DNA from: Sporosarcina ureae DSM 2281
Lineage (GTDB): Bacteria; Bacillota; Bacilli; Bacillales_A; Planococcaceae
DNA: 64,000 nucleotides
Assembly (NCBI RefSeq): GCF_000425545.1
Contig: NZ_AUDQ01000001.1
Span: 372,001 to 436,000 of the forward strand
Reading direction: 5' to 3'
Shown here: in pieces, positions 46,070 to 55,298 of the stretch
Numbering within the stretch: position 1 is the first letter of the stretch
How the letters are laid out: each line of letters opens with the position of its first letter
Notes under the pieces: generated by a model
Told to the model about the DNA's origin: nothing
The model's database searches: none
The model's input: the letters and a program-made list of their open reading frames with translations, nothing else
Made by a program: the position numbers and the translations under genes

Positions 46070-47746
46070 TCATTGCCATTCAAGTCGATCTACATAACCA
46101 CCATGTACATATAGCGATCCATACGGTGTTTTATCTGAACGGATTTTAATCCATGGATTTTCTGGTAACTGATCATTCTGGATAATGAGCGGCATGCCCA
46201 CTTTTGGATAGAAATAAATCTGAAGCGACTCTTTTATTGGTTCAATTCGTGCTTTTAAATCAACGTAATTTGTTAAGCCAATCTTCAACTGATTCGCCAT
46301 TTCTTTCCCACCCATCGAACGATCCATTCGATATAGATGTCCGCCGATCTTAGAACCCCAGTACGGATCGGAAGCGTATTTAACGTTCATGCCAACCGCT
46401 TTATTTCCAAAATTCGTACCGTTTGCATATGCAGCGTTCGGTGGTAAATAGTTTCTGTTCAAGAACGAATCGACTAGCTCTTGGATGTTTTCACTCACCG
46501 ATGCAAAGACTTGATTGGATGGATCATCATCTGTCACATACAAACCGAATAAGTTATTATTGTCCAACGCGCGCTTACTTAGACCGTACTGACTTTCATG
46601 TTGTGCCAATGCTAAAATATGCATCGCATTCACATGACTTTCTCGTTCGATACGTTTTAGCTCGGTTCCTAATCCAATCAACTTACTTCTTGTCGTAGCG
46701 TCTTTATAAATTGTGTAGTTAGGATAATATTCTTCTAGACTTCGTAACTGCTTCATAATATACGCATCCAACTCTTCAGCCGTATAGCGCGTCATGCTAC
46801 GCATCGGTAAGTATTGGAAGTATTGATGCGCCGTGCCAATCAAAGCACCCGTTTCATTATGGAAATGACTGCCATCCGTGCTGTAATACCTAATTCCTTC
46901 TTGCATGAAGTTTGGGGCAGCACCCATTTCATATGAAGCAAACGTCTTTGTCTTATGAGAGTAAATCGAGTGATGGAGTGAACCATTCACCACTTTATAG
47001 TGTGTGCGATCCGTTACAGTCTGGCTCGGTAGCATCGTCGCATTTTGTGGTTTGATGTAAAAGTTTCTTCCTGCCAATTCGACTTTTACAGAGGTCTCAG
47101 TTGAGTCAACGTACACAAGTTCCGTGTCTGCTGGGACATAGGTTTCTTCTCGTGTCAAATTTTCATTAGCATACAAAATCGTCAATGAGCTGCCACCGTA
47201 TGCCACGGTCGAGATGAGCCCGCTCGGCATGTGGATGATGTTGTTTTGGAACAGCACGACTTGATTGCTATTCATACGACTTGCCGCTGCTTCAAAGCTT
47301 GGAAACTTTTCCACTATAGTTGTCGTGCCATTGGCTTGTACATTCGCCAAGTCATATGTCATTCCCGCTTTAATGGAAAATGTTTTAGTAACCGATGCTT
47401 TTAATGGTTTGCCATCGGTATTATGCACGGCTTGCGTAATATGTAATGTGTAAGTTTCACCACTACGATAATTTCCTGCTGGCGGTGCAATATGTACTTT
47501 CTGGTCGGAGTCTGAGTAGGTTATTTCATTGTTCTGCGTAACTCCTTTAGAATCCGTAATATAAATCGATTTTTTGTTGACCGTATTTTTATTTACTGGT
47601 TTATTGAACGTGACAGTCCACGGCTTGTCCGGATTCTGGTCAGGCGAATGGTCCTCCCAAGTAGCTGCTTTAGTGGATAGCGTCATCGCGAAAGTGAGCA
47701 GAAAGACGATGACAGTAGTTGTAAGTAGTTTCGTCATAGATTTCAA
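46070..47746 (-). CDS. Secreted cell-wall glucosaminidase (GH73) with Ig-like domain
   Basis: A 558-residue secreted protein. Signal peptide (TTTVIVFLLTFAMTLSTKA), SbsA-type Ig-like domain (about 35-125; WTVTFNKPVNKNTVN), a middle region, then a GH73 N-acetylglucosaminidase domain with the catalytic Glu in LALAQHESQYGLS and the GNKAVGMNVKYASDPYWG segment, and a C-terminal SH3-like wall-binding region. It cleaves peptidoglycan glycan strands. TTG at 47746 is chosen because AAAGGAGG lies about nine bases upstream; an ATG nine bases further in is the alternative. Confidence 0.85.
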   Translation of the reverse strand: MKSMTKLLTTTVIVFLLTFAMTLSTKAATWEDHSPDQNPDKPWTVTFNKPVNKNTVNKKSIYITDSKGVTQNNEITYSDSDQKVHIAPPAGNYRSGETYTLHITQAVHNTDGKPLKASVTKTFSIKAGMTYDLANVQANGTTTIVEKFPSFEAAASRMNSNQVVLFQNNIIHMPSGLISTVAYGGSSLTILYANENLTREETYVPADTELVYVDSTETSVKVELAGRNFYIKPQNATMLPSQTVTDRTHYKVVNGSLHHSIYSHKTKTFASYEMGAAPNFMQEGIRYYSTDGSHFHNETGALIGTAHQYFQYLPMRSMTRYTAEELDAYIMKQLRSLEEYYPNYTIYKDATTRSKLIGLGTELKRIERESHVNAMHILALAQHESQYGLSKRALDNNNLFGLYVTDDDPSNQVFASVSENIQELVDSFLNRNYLPPNAAYANGTNFGNKAVGMNVKYASDPYWGSKIGGHLYRMDRSMGGKEMANQLKIGLTNYVDLKARIEPIKESLQIYFYPKVGMPLIIQNDQLPENPWIKIRSDKTPYGSLYVHGGYVDRLEWQ

Positions 47747-47936
47747 ATCTAGCAACCTCCTTTTAGTGTCAATTATACAGGTTATTGCTAGATTTGACAG
47801 GAAGTTTGGAAAAATTGGTACATAGTTTTGAATTCGGTGTTGTAGCGGAGTAATTGACATTTTTTACACGGGGATATGGGTAGAATGTGCTTTTAGTTTG
47901 GATGTTTATTTTTGGAATGCTCAATAAAATATTTAT

Positions 47937-48421
47937 GCGCTCTATCTAACTAGTGATTCGCTCTATGATATGTGGTGAGCGCTCTATGGCGTGAGATATC
48001 CGCTCTATTGCGGGCCCTAAGCGCTCTATCACACCGACTATACGCTCTATAATGGCCCGCAATCGCTCTATAGCACAGGCTATACGCTCTATGACACGCG
48101 ATTCCGGCTCTATAGTGTCACCCGCTCTATCACACACGGCTTCCGCTCTACTGCGGGCCCTAAGCGCTCTATCACACCGGCTATACGCTCTATAATGGCC
48201 GGCAATCGCTCTATAGCACGGGCTATCCGCTCTATGACAAGCAATTCCGGCTCTATAGTGTCCACCCGCTCTATCTAACTGGTGATTCGCTCTATGATAT
48301 GTGGTGAGCGCTCTATGGCGTGAGTTATCCGCTCTATTGCGGGCCCTAAGCGCTCTATCACACCGACTATACGCTCTATAATGGCCCGCAACCGCTCAAT
48401 CACACGCCATATCCGCTCAAT
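47937..48421 (-). repeat. GAGCG 21-bp periodic array 3
   Basis: Reads CGCTCTAT on the plus strand, so ATAGAGCG on the minus strand, mostly every 21 bp. Two steps are shortened to 17 and 18 bp (near 48110-48125 and 48255-48270). A block of about 115 bp (47942-48060) is repeated nearly identically at 48277-48392, with a third diverged copy between. It begins about 30 bp after the rbs operon terminator, GAGCG on the rbs strand. Just beyond it is a C10-type homopolymer (48422-48431). Confidence 0.9.
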
Positions 48422-48452
48422 CCCCCCCCCCGCCCCACTCCCTCCATAAAAC

Positions 48453-48491
48453 AAAAAAGCCCCCCAGCCAAAAAAAACTGGCCAGAGAGCT
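48453..48491 (-). terminator. Terminator of the rbs operon
   Basis: On the minus strand AGCTCTCTGGCC (48491-48480) pairs with GGCTGGGGGGCT (48469-48458), including G-U pairs, followed by TTTTTT. Confidence 0.78.
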
Positions 48492-48513
48492 CCCCTCAAA
48501 CTAAAACTCACAC

Positions 48514-49449
48514 TTACTCTTTAATTAACTCCAAATCAACTGGAATATCCGCCTCTACATCTTCACCGTTCAACAGAGCAACCGCTGCTTCCATTGCCTT
48601 GACCCCGATTTCCTCGGGCTTCTGAGCAATCGTTGCGGACAACTTACCATCTTTGACAGATGCTACAGCGTCGTCTGTTGCGTCAAATCCAATGACCGGA
48701 ATATCCTTGCCCGCTGACTGAATGGCTTCTAACGCACCTAACGCCATCTCATCATTATGCGCGAATACGCCTTGGATGTCTGGGTTAGCTTGCAAAATAT
48801 TCTCCATTACTGTCAAACCTTCTGCACGGTTAAAGTTTGCTGTTTGTTTCGCCACGATATTCACCTTGCCGTCAACCGCTTCGTTAAAGCCGGCTCCACG
48901 GTCACGCGCTGCGGATGAACCTGAGATTCCTTCAAGTTCTGCTACTTGCGGTTGATCTTCGCCAAGTAACTCGAGCAGGTATTCTCCAGCTAACACACCG
49001 CCTGCTTTATTATCCGAGGCAATATGAGAAACGACTTCTCCACCTTCTGCTCTGCGGTCTACTGTGATGACTGGAACGTTCGAGCCGTTTGCTGATTCCA
49101 CTGCAGATACAACCGCTTCAGAATCCGTAGGGTTAATGATTAACAAATCTACACCTTGTTGGATTAAATCTTCTACGTCACTCGCTTGTTTAGACGCATC
49201 ATCTTGTGCATCGACAACGATCACTTCAGATCCAGACTCTTTCGCCTGTTCCTTCACACCTTCACTCAATGTCACGAAGAATGGATTGTTAAGCGTCGAT
49301 ACGGAAAGACCGACTTTATACACTTTGTCGCCATCATTTCCAGCCTCGCCTTGATCATCTGATGAAGAATTTGAACCGGGTTGCTCTAATGAACAAGCAG
49401 CCAAAACAAGCACGATGGCCATAAGTAGTAACCATTTGATATTTTTCAT
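48514..49449 (-). CDS. rbsB: Ribose-binding lipoprotein RbsB
   Basis: A 311-residue periplasmic-binding-type lipoprotein: lipobox LAAC with Cys19, Ser/Asp-rich linker, then the RbsB fold (VGLSVSTLNNPFFVTLSEGVKE; PVITVDRRAEGGEVVSHIASDN; AHNDEMALGALEA; VIGFDATDD). It delivers ribose to RbsAC. The ATG at 49449 is preferred to the GTG at 49458, which is too close to AAGGAG. Last gene of the rbs operon. Confidence 0.95.
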   Translation of the reverse strand: MKNIKWLLLMAIVLVLAACSLEQPGSNSSSDDQGEAGNDGDKVYKVGLSVSTLNNPFFVTLSEGVKEQAKESGSEVIVVDAQDDASKQASDVEDLIQQGVDLLIINPTDSEAVVSAVESANGSNVPVITVDRRAEGGEVVSHIASDNKAGGVLAGEYLLELLGEDQPQVAELEGISGSSAARDRGAGFNEAVDGKVNIVAKQTANFNRAEGLTVMENILQANPDIQGVFAHNDEMALGALEAIQSAGKDIPVIGFDATDDAVASVKDGKLSATIAQKPEEIGVKAMEAAVALLNGEDVEADIPVDLELIKE

Positions 49450-49464
49450 ACAATTCACATCTCC

Positions 49465-50406
49465 TTATGCGGTTTTTTTGCGATCTAAGAGTACTGCAAT
49501 TAATATAACTGCACCCTTAACTACCTGTTGGAAGAAAGAGGATACGCCTATCAAATTCAAACCATTATTCAAGACACCTATAATCAATGCACCGATTAAT
49601 GTACCGACAATCCAACCGCGACCGCCAGTCAAGCTTGTCCCGCCAAGTACAACGGCCGCAATCGCATCGAGTTCAAACATATTACCCGCTGTTGGCTGTG
49701 CGGAGTTTAGACGTGACGTCAAAATAAGTGACGCGATTGCCGTTAGACCACCTGCCAATGAATAGACATAAATCTTCACTCGATCGACATTAATTCCAGA
49801 AAGACGTGACGCTTCTTCATTGCCACCGACCGCATACACACGGCGTCCAAATGTCGTTTTCTTCAATATAAAGTACAGCACTGCAAAGGAGATCGCCATC
49901 GTGATGACCGGAACCGGAATACCGAAAATATATCCTTTTCCGAGCATTTGGAATGTGAATGAATCGCCAAGTCCTGAAATCGGGCGTCCTTTAGTATAGA
50001 CTAAAGTCAATCCGCGGAAAATCGTCATCGTCGCGAGTGTTGCGATAAATGGTGCGACCTTCCCTTTCGCAATAATCAATCCGTTGATTGCACCGAGCAG
50101 CACACCTAGTAATACGCCGAGTAGCATAGCTAAAATCGGATCCATACCGCCTGACATCATACCTGCTGTCACGGCACCGGTTAACGCGAGAATCGATCCA
50201 ACTGATAAATCAATTCCACCTGTCAAAATAACAAACGTCATCCCGAACGCAATCAATGCGTTAATTGACACTTGACGCAATACGTTGAACAAGTTGTTCA
50301 GCGTTAAAAAACTTGGACTCATAATGGAAATAATGACCACGATCAATAATAAACCAATGAACGGTCCTAATTTCTGTAATGACGATTTCATATTAGTCTT
50401 GGACAA
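49465..50406 (-). CDS. rbsC: Ribose ABC transporter permease RbsC
   Basis: A 313-residue permease with about ten helices and the family region [17 protein letters not shown] and [20 protein letters not shown]. The TTG start at 50406 has AGGAGG eight bases upstream and overlaps the end of rbsA by 14 bp. Confidence 0.95.
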   Translation of the reverse strand: MSKTNMKSSLQKLGPFIGLLLIVVIISIMSPSFLTLNNLFNVLRQVSINALIAFGMTFVILTGGIDLSVGSILALTGAVTAGMMSGGMDPILAMLLGVLLGVLLGAINGLIIAKGKVAPFIATLATMTIFRGLTLVYTKGRPISGLGDSFTFQMLGKGYIFGIPVPVITMAISFAVLYFILKKTTFGRRVYAVGGNEEASRLSGINVDRVKIYVYSLAGGLTAIASLILTSRLNSAQPTAGNMFELDAIAAVVLGGTSLTGGRGWIVGTLIGALIIGVLNNGLNLIGVSSFFQQVVKGAVILIAVLLDRKKTA

Positions 50407-51889
50407 CTTTGTCACCTCCTGTTGCAAAATGCATAATTCGTTCTTGTGTCATTTCCTCTTTCGGTATATCTGCCATCAATTGACCTTCATGCATGACGAG
50501 CACGCGGTCTGCCATCCCGATCACTTCCGGTAGTTCGGATGAAATCATCACAATCGCGACTCCACGCTCAGCCAATTCATTGATGATGCTGTAAATTTCT
50601 TTCTTCGCACCCACGTCGACACCTCTTGTAGGTTCATCCAAAAACAGAATATCTGGCTCAATACCAAGCCATTTTGCGATGACGACCTTTTGCTGATTAC
50701 CACCACTCAATGACTTGACGATTTGTTCTGGTCCAGACGTGCGAACACCGAGACGTTTAGACATCATGTCATACAACTGACTTTCTTTCGTTCGTTGAAT
50801 GACACCTGAATTTGAAATTCGGTTGAAGTTTGTCAGGCACATATTTTCCCGAACCGAAAAATCGAGAATCAACCCTTCAGTTTTCCGGTCTTCTGTGACA
50901 TATCCGATCCCAAGCTTTTTCGCTTGCAACGGATTTGAAATAATCACTTGCTCCCCATCAATGAAAATCTTGCCCGCAGTCGGTTTCTTAAAGCCGAAAA
51001 TCGATTGAATCACTTCCGTACGCCCCGCACCCATCAATCCGGCAATACCGACGATTTCACCTTTTCGCACTTCAAACGATACATCTTCAAAATAGTCATT
51101 GCGCGAGAGACTTTCTACTTTTAGTTTCACATCGCCAATTTCACACGCTCGTGCTGGGAATCGTTCACCCAATTCACGTCCAACCATCATCTGCACAATT
51201 TCTTCAAACGTCGTGTCCTTTATATTCCGCACACCGACGTATTGACCGTCCCGTAATATAGTAATACGATCGCACATCGCGAAAATCTCTTCCATCCGAT
51301 GTGATATATAAACGAATGAAACGCCTTCCGCTTGCAATGCTCGAACAGTTTTAAATAACGTTTTGATTTCACGATCCGTCAATGCTGCAGTCGGCTCATC
51401 CATAATAATTAATTCTGCATTAGAAGAAACCGCCTTCGCAATCTCAATAATCTGCTGTTTACCAACAGATAAATCACGCGTGATGGTCCGCGCATCAACA
51501 TGCAAGCCTAACTTCGACAGAATTTCTTCTGCTTGACGATTCATCTCTTTCGTCTTCAAAATCCCGCTTTTCCCGAATGTCTTTTCATTACCTAAAAAGA
51601 AGTTCTCTGCAACGGTCAAGTCAGGTAAAATATTGAGCTCTTGGTGAATGACCGCAATTCCCGCTGCTTCAGCTTCCTTGGCGTTCTTAAACTCCACTTT
51701 CTTACCTTTGACCGAGATCTCTCCTGAATCACGCGTATAGATCCCTGTCAAAATCTTCATCATCGTAGATTTCCCTGCACCGTTCTCTCCCATGAGCGCA
51801 TGGATTTCACCTTTGACTACATTAAATTCCACATTGTCGAGTACTTTATTTCCATTGAAACTTTTCGATATCCCGCTCATCGCAATCAT
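50393..51889 (-). CDS. rbsA: Ribose ABC transporter ATP-binding protein RbsA
   Basis: A 498-residue double ATPase: first Walker [10 protein letters not shown], signature LSVGKQQ, Walker [12 protein letters not shown]; second half with degenerate Walker [10 protein letters not shown], signature LSGGNQQK, and [11 protein letters not shown], typical of sugar CUT2 importers. ATG 51889 gives the family length; its ribosome site (AGTGGGTG) is weak, and the gene follows rbsD by 16 bp, so translation may be partly coupled. Confidence 0.94.
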   Translation of the reverse strand: MIAMSGISKSFNGNKVLDNVEFNVVKGEIHALMGENGAGKSTMMKILTGIYTRDSGEISVKGKKVEFKNAKEAEAAGIAVIHQELNILPDLTVAENFFLGNEKTFGKSGILKTKEMNRQAEEILSKLGLHVDARTITRDLSVGKQQIIEIAKAVSSNAELIIMDEPTAALTDREIKTLFKTVRALQAEGVSFVYISHRMEEIFAMCDRITILRDGQYVGVRNIKDTTFEEIVQMMVGRELGERFPARACEIGDVKLKVESLSRNDYFEDVSFEVRKGEIVGIAGLMGAGRTEVIQSIFGFKKPTAGKIFIDGEQVIISNPLQAKKLGIGYVTEDRKTEGLILDFSVRENMCLTNFNRISNSGVIQRTKESQLYDMMSKRLGVRTSGPEQIVKSLSGGNQQKVVIAKWLGIEPDILFLDEPTRGVDVGAKKEIYSIINELAERGVAIVMISSELPEVIGMADRVLVMHEGQLMADIPKEEMTQERIMHFATGGDKVVQD

Positions 51890-51905
51890 CTCTGCACACC
51901 CACTT

Positions 51906-52295
51906 TCAGAATATGACGCCTGACTGGACGATAATATTGGCATAAGGTGTCGCCTCTCCTGTACGAATAATCACTTTCGATTGTCTTGATCGTTCTTTTA
52001 ATTGATCATGTGTCAGCTCATCTATCGGACATTCTAGTTGTGTAATTTCACTATAGACTGTAGGATTCTCTTCTTTTATTTCACTTGCAATATATACTTT
52101 TTCTGCTTGAAAGTCTTTCAGTAATTCCAATAATATCTCCGTGAATTCAGGTTTTCCAATCGTATACGAAAGATCGATACACGGAACACCTTCAGGAATC
52201 GGCAGACCGCAATCTGCAATCGTCAATTGATCAGTGTGACCCATTTTAGCCAGCACAGCCGCAATATCGCGATTGATTATGCCGTGCTTTTTCAT
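51906..52295 (-). CDS. rbsD: D-ribose pyranase RbsD
   Basis: A 129-residue pyranase: [22 protein letters not shown] with the catalytic His20, IADCGLPIP and a C-terminal [20 protein letters not shown]-type end. It interconverts pyranose and furanose ribose before phosphorylation. Overlaps rbsK by ATGA. Confidence 0.96.
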   Translation of the reverse strand: MKKHGIINRDIAAVLAKMGHTDQLTIADCGLPIPEGVPCIDLSYTIGKPEFTEILLELLKDFQAEKVYIASEIKEENPTVYSEITQLECPIDELTHDQLKERSRQSKVIIRTGEATPYANIIVQSGVIF

Positions 52296-53173
52296 CGACT
52301 CTCCTCCAAACGTGCTGCCACTTCTTCAAATGAAGGCATGCCGCCTTGTGCGCCGAACTTCTCTACGGAAAGTGAAGCGGCCGCATTCGCGAAACGAACT
52401 GCTCGTTCCAGTTCCATCCCCGCTACTATTCCATGTGCAAGCGCTCCGTTAAACGTATCACCCGCACCTGTCGTATCCACGGCATGTGTCTTAAAGCCTT
52501 CTACTATGACATGCTTTTCTCCATCAAAGAATCGTGCGCCGTCATTACCTAGCGTAATAATTAAACGGTTCGGGTACTTCTCTAACGCACTCACCATGTC
52601 CATGCCGAAGATTTGTTCACATTCCGTTTCATTCGGCGTTAAATACGTAATCGAGGGCATCATGTCAAGTTCGAATCCACGCGCTGGAGCAGGATTCAAC
52701 ATCACCGGAACGCCAATGGCTTGGCACTTCGCTAATGTATAAACGACAGTAGGAATTGGTATTTCCAATTGAAGCATTACCAAGTCGCTACGTTTGATGA
52801 GATCTTCTATTTCGTCAATATGTGCTGGCATCAACAAAGAGTTAGCACCCGGTACGACGATAATCCGATTATCGCCTTCGGACAGCAAAATATTCGCAAT
52901 GCCGGAAGCCCCGTCCACAGTAGCTACACCGGTGACGCCGACTGTATTCTGTTGCAGATTATTCACAATACTCGTACCGAATAAATCATTTCCCACACAC
53001 GCAACCATATGTGTTTCACTACCCAGTCGTGCTGCAGCAATTGCCTGATTCGCACCTTTTCCACCTGGCACTGTGTCGAACACATTTCCAAGAACCGTCT
53101 CTCCCTGGTTCGGGAAGTTTTCCGCGCCAACTACCAAATCCATATTGGCACTGCCAATTACCGTTATCATCAT
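52292..53173 (-). CDS. rbsK: Ribokinase RbsK
   Basis: A 293-residue ribokinase: VIGSANMDLVVGAENFPNQGE, GGKGANQAIAAARLG and DTTGAGDTFNGALAHG. It phosphorylates D-ribose at O5. Start overlaps the rbsR stop (ATGATGA), so two ATGs are possible. Confidence 0.96.
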   Translation of the reverse strand: MMITVIGSANMDLVVGAENFPNQGETVLGNVFDTVPGGKGANQAIAAARLGSETHMVACVGNDLFGTSIVNNLQQNTVGVTGVATVDGASGIANILLSEGDNRIIVVPGANSLLMPAHIDEIEDLIKRSDLVMLQLEIPIPTVVYTLAKCQAIGVPVMLNPAPARGFELDMMPSITYLTPNETECEQIFGMDMVSALEKYPNRLIITLGNDGARFFDGEKHVIVEGFKTHAVDTTGAGDTFNGALAHGIVAGMELERAVRFANAAASLSVEKFGAQGGMPSFEEVAARLEESR

Positions 53174-54147
53174 GCTTCACTCCTCGTTGTTTGGCGAATG
53201 AGCAACTCTGCCGGAATCAGTACTTCACGTTCCGTCAGCTCTTGCCCTTTAATTAATTCAATGAGCATCCTCGCTGCCATGGCACCCATTCTATATAAGT
53301 CCTGCGCTACCGTCGTTAAGCCTGGTGTTAATTGGCTCGCAAGCATCGTTCCATCATATCCAACGATTTGAAGCTGATTCGGTACATGAATACCCGCTGA
53401 ATACGCGGCTTTCATTGCACCTGCTGCGGTCACGTCGCTGCTCGCAAAAATCCCATCAATTGACACTTCTTGCAAAATCTTTTTCACCATCGTTTCCGCT
53501 ATATCAAAATGGAAGGGACATTCAATAATATGTGTTTCTATATTCTTCCCCTTTACCGCATCCATGAATCCAGCAAATCGATCATCAGCAGGACCTAATC
53601 CTGAAGGCCCGCGCATACAAAGAATGTTTCGGCAACCGCTATCCAATAAATGCTCAGTTCCTATACGAGCGCCTTCGCGGTTATCCGTCGCAATATACGG
53701 TATCGACGAATGAATTCTTCGATCGATTGCTACAATGGGGATATCCAGCCCCATATAATGCTCCGCTTCTACATGATTCGACGCAACAATAAACCCCGCC
53801 ACATATTTCTGTTGCAGAGTCTTTACATAATTAATTTCCTTTTCAAGATCCTCATCCGAGTTACACAAAATCAACGTGTATCCGTACGCCAGCGCAACAT
53901 CTTCAATCGCACGCGCCAGTTCCGGAAAAAACGGATTGACGATATCCGGAACAATCAAGCCAATAAAAGTAGATTGCTTCGTACTAAGAGAACGCGCAAT
54001 CATACTAGGCTGATAGTTCAACTCCTCCACCGCCTTAGCAATCACCCGTTTCGCCTCTTCACTTATGTATCCTTTATTATTTAAATAGCGTGAAACAGTC
54101 GCAACTGAAACTCCAGCAGCTTTAGCCACATCCCGTATATTCGCCAA
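53170..54147 (-). CDS. rbsR: LacI-family regulator of the ribose operon
   Basis: A 325-residue LacI protein: HTH NIRDVAKAAGVSVATVSRYLN at 3-23 and the hinge/effector domain (TFIGLIVPDIVNPFFPELARAIE). It is the first gene of rbsRKDACB, repressing the operon in the absence of ribose or its phosphate (family knowledge). TTG start at 54147 with TAGGTG upstream; a palindromic operator lies 25-45 bp upstream. Confidence 0.93.
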   Translation of the reverse strand: MANIRDVAKAAGVSVATVSRYLNNKGYISEEAKRVIAKAVEELNYQPSMIARSLSTKQSTFIGLIVPDIVNPFFPELARAIEDVALAYGYTLILCNSDEDLEKEINYVKTLQQKYVAGFIVASNHVEAEHYMGLDIPIVAIDRRIHSSIPYIATDNREGARIGTEHLLDSGCRNILCMRGPSGLGPADDRFAGFMDAVKGKNIETHIIECPFHFDIAETMVKKILQEVSIDGIFASSDVTAAGAMKAAYSAGIHVPNQLQIVGYDGTMLASQLTPGLTTVAQDLYRMGAMAARMLIELIKGQELTEREVLIPAELLIRQTTRSEA

Positions 54148-54170
54148 CTATTTCACCTACATTCTGTTCT

Positions 54171-54190
54171 ATGTGGTACCGGTTACACAT
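54171..54190. promoter_or_regulatory. LacI-type operator upstream of rbsR
   Basis: ATGTGGTACCGGTTACACAT: near-palindrome with the central CG and flanking TGT.../...ACA typical of LacI/CcpA family sites. It could be bound by RbsR, CcpA or both. Confidence 0.7.
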
Positions 54191-54307
54191 AATGATAACA
54201 GACGGAGTTTTTTAGTGTCAATAGCGAAGTGGATTTAGGTGGGAGTAGGGTTTATTGAGTGAATATTGGGTTAGATTGTGGGGTTGTTGTGAGGATTTAC
54301 TAGGCGG

Positions 54308-54721
54308 GATTGAGCGGTTATACAGCTGTTTAGAGCGGATAGCGTGATACATTGAGCGGGTATGACTGCTGCATAGAGCGCTCGTGGACTTGGATTGAGC
54401 GGATAGCGCGGGCGATAGAGCGCTTAGGCCGACACTTTGAGCGCTCGCGGACAGGCTTTGAGCGGATGGCGCGAGCGATAGAGCGCTTCGACCAACACAT
54501 AGAGCGCTCGTGGACTTGGATTGAGCGGATAGCGCGGGCGATAGAGCGCTTGAGACGACACATTGAGTGCTCGCGGATATGGTTTGAGCGGATGGCGTGA
54601 GCGATAGAGCGCTTGAGACGACACATTGAGCGCTCGCGGACAGGCTTTGAGCGGATAGCACGGGCTATTGAGCGCTTTAGCCGAAACAAAGAGCGCTCGC
54701 GGACATCCTTTGAGCGGATAC
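54308..54721 (+). repeat. GAGCG 21-bp periodic array 4 (about 20 units)
   Basis: Cores TTGAGCGGAT, ATAGAGCGCTT and TTTGAGCGCTC every 21 bp, organised in ~84-bp higher-order repeats; spacers (GCGCGGGCG, GTGGACTTGG, GACGACAC) are private to this array. It lies between the divergent rbsR and GRAM-like genes, so unlike the other three it is not behind a terminator. Confidence 0.9.
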
Positions 54722-54766
54722 ACAACTAAATCCTAACGGAAACAATAGAGCATAAATCAAGATGTC

Positions 54767-54795
54767 TTGTTTATACATATCTATAGAGGTAAAAT
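54767..54795 (+). promoter_or_regulatory. Sigma-A-type promoter for the GRAM-like gene
   Basis: TTGTTT (54767-54772) and TAAAAT (54790-54795) with a 17-bp spacer, 43 bp upstream of the ATG. Confidence 0.55.
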
Positions 54796-54837
54796 AAAAA
54801 TAGAGTCGTAGATATAATCCATAGAGGAGAGATCTGC

Positions 54838-55158
54838 ATGATGAATTCTCGAGAAAACGAAAAAGTCCAATATGAATTACCTGTGGACTTGCGAAAGAGT
54901 ATTGATTACGTCAGTGGCAACTTATTTATTACAAATCAGCGCTTCATCTTCCAGCCATACAATATGCATTTTCAACGAGATATTTTGGAGTTCGATATTG
55001 CCGACATCAATAATATCGATTCTTCCTACGTGTTAGGTATTGTGCCGAATGGAATTACGGTCGAGTTAAAAGATGGAAGTCTGCATACATTTGTTTTAGA
55101 AAGTTCACTATTTGTGAAATGTGATGATATTATCAAGACCGTTTGGGATTTGATGTGA
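54838..55158 (+). CDS. GRAM-like domain protein
   Basis: A 106-residue protein whose pattern (SGNLFITNQRFIFQP...FDIADINNID...VELKDGSLHTFVL) matches small bacterial GRAM/PH-like beta proteins that bind lipids or proteins. ATG 54838 follows GAGGAGAG. Function unknown; it stands between array 4 and the primase-helicase gene. Confidence 0.72.
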   Translation: MMNSRENEKVQYELPVDLRKSIDYVSGNLFITNQRFIFQPYNMHFQRDILEFDIADINNIDSSYVLGIVPNGITVELKDGSLHTFVLESSLFVKCDDIIKTVWDLM

Positions 55159-55298
55159 GAAGTGAGTTTCTAAATGTTTTGTAAATCAAATACAATTTCA
55201 CAAAATTGAATATTGGGAATCCTCTTGTGTTTGCTCTATCTTTATTAGTACACTAAGTATAGCGAATCACTGAATTGAATTATAAGAGGTGCATGTTT

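Noticed and set aside
48412-48440. Homopolymeric C tract as a phase-variation switch
   Set aside because: It lies between a terminator and a repeat array with no promoter or reading frame that a length change could switch.
54330-54725. Repeat-rich frames on both strands in array 4
   Set aside because: No ribosome binding site; the plus frame is interrupted by a TGA from a single C-to-T change in a unit, with no sign of selection against it.
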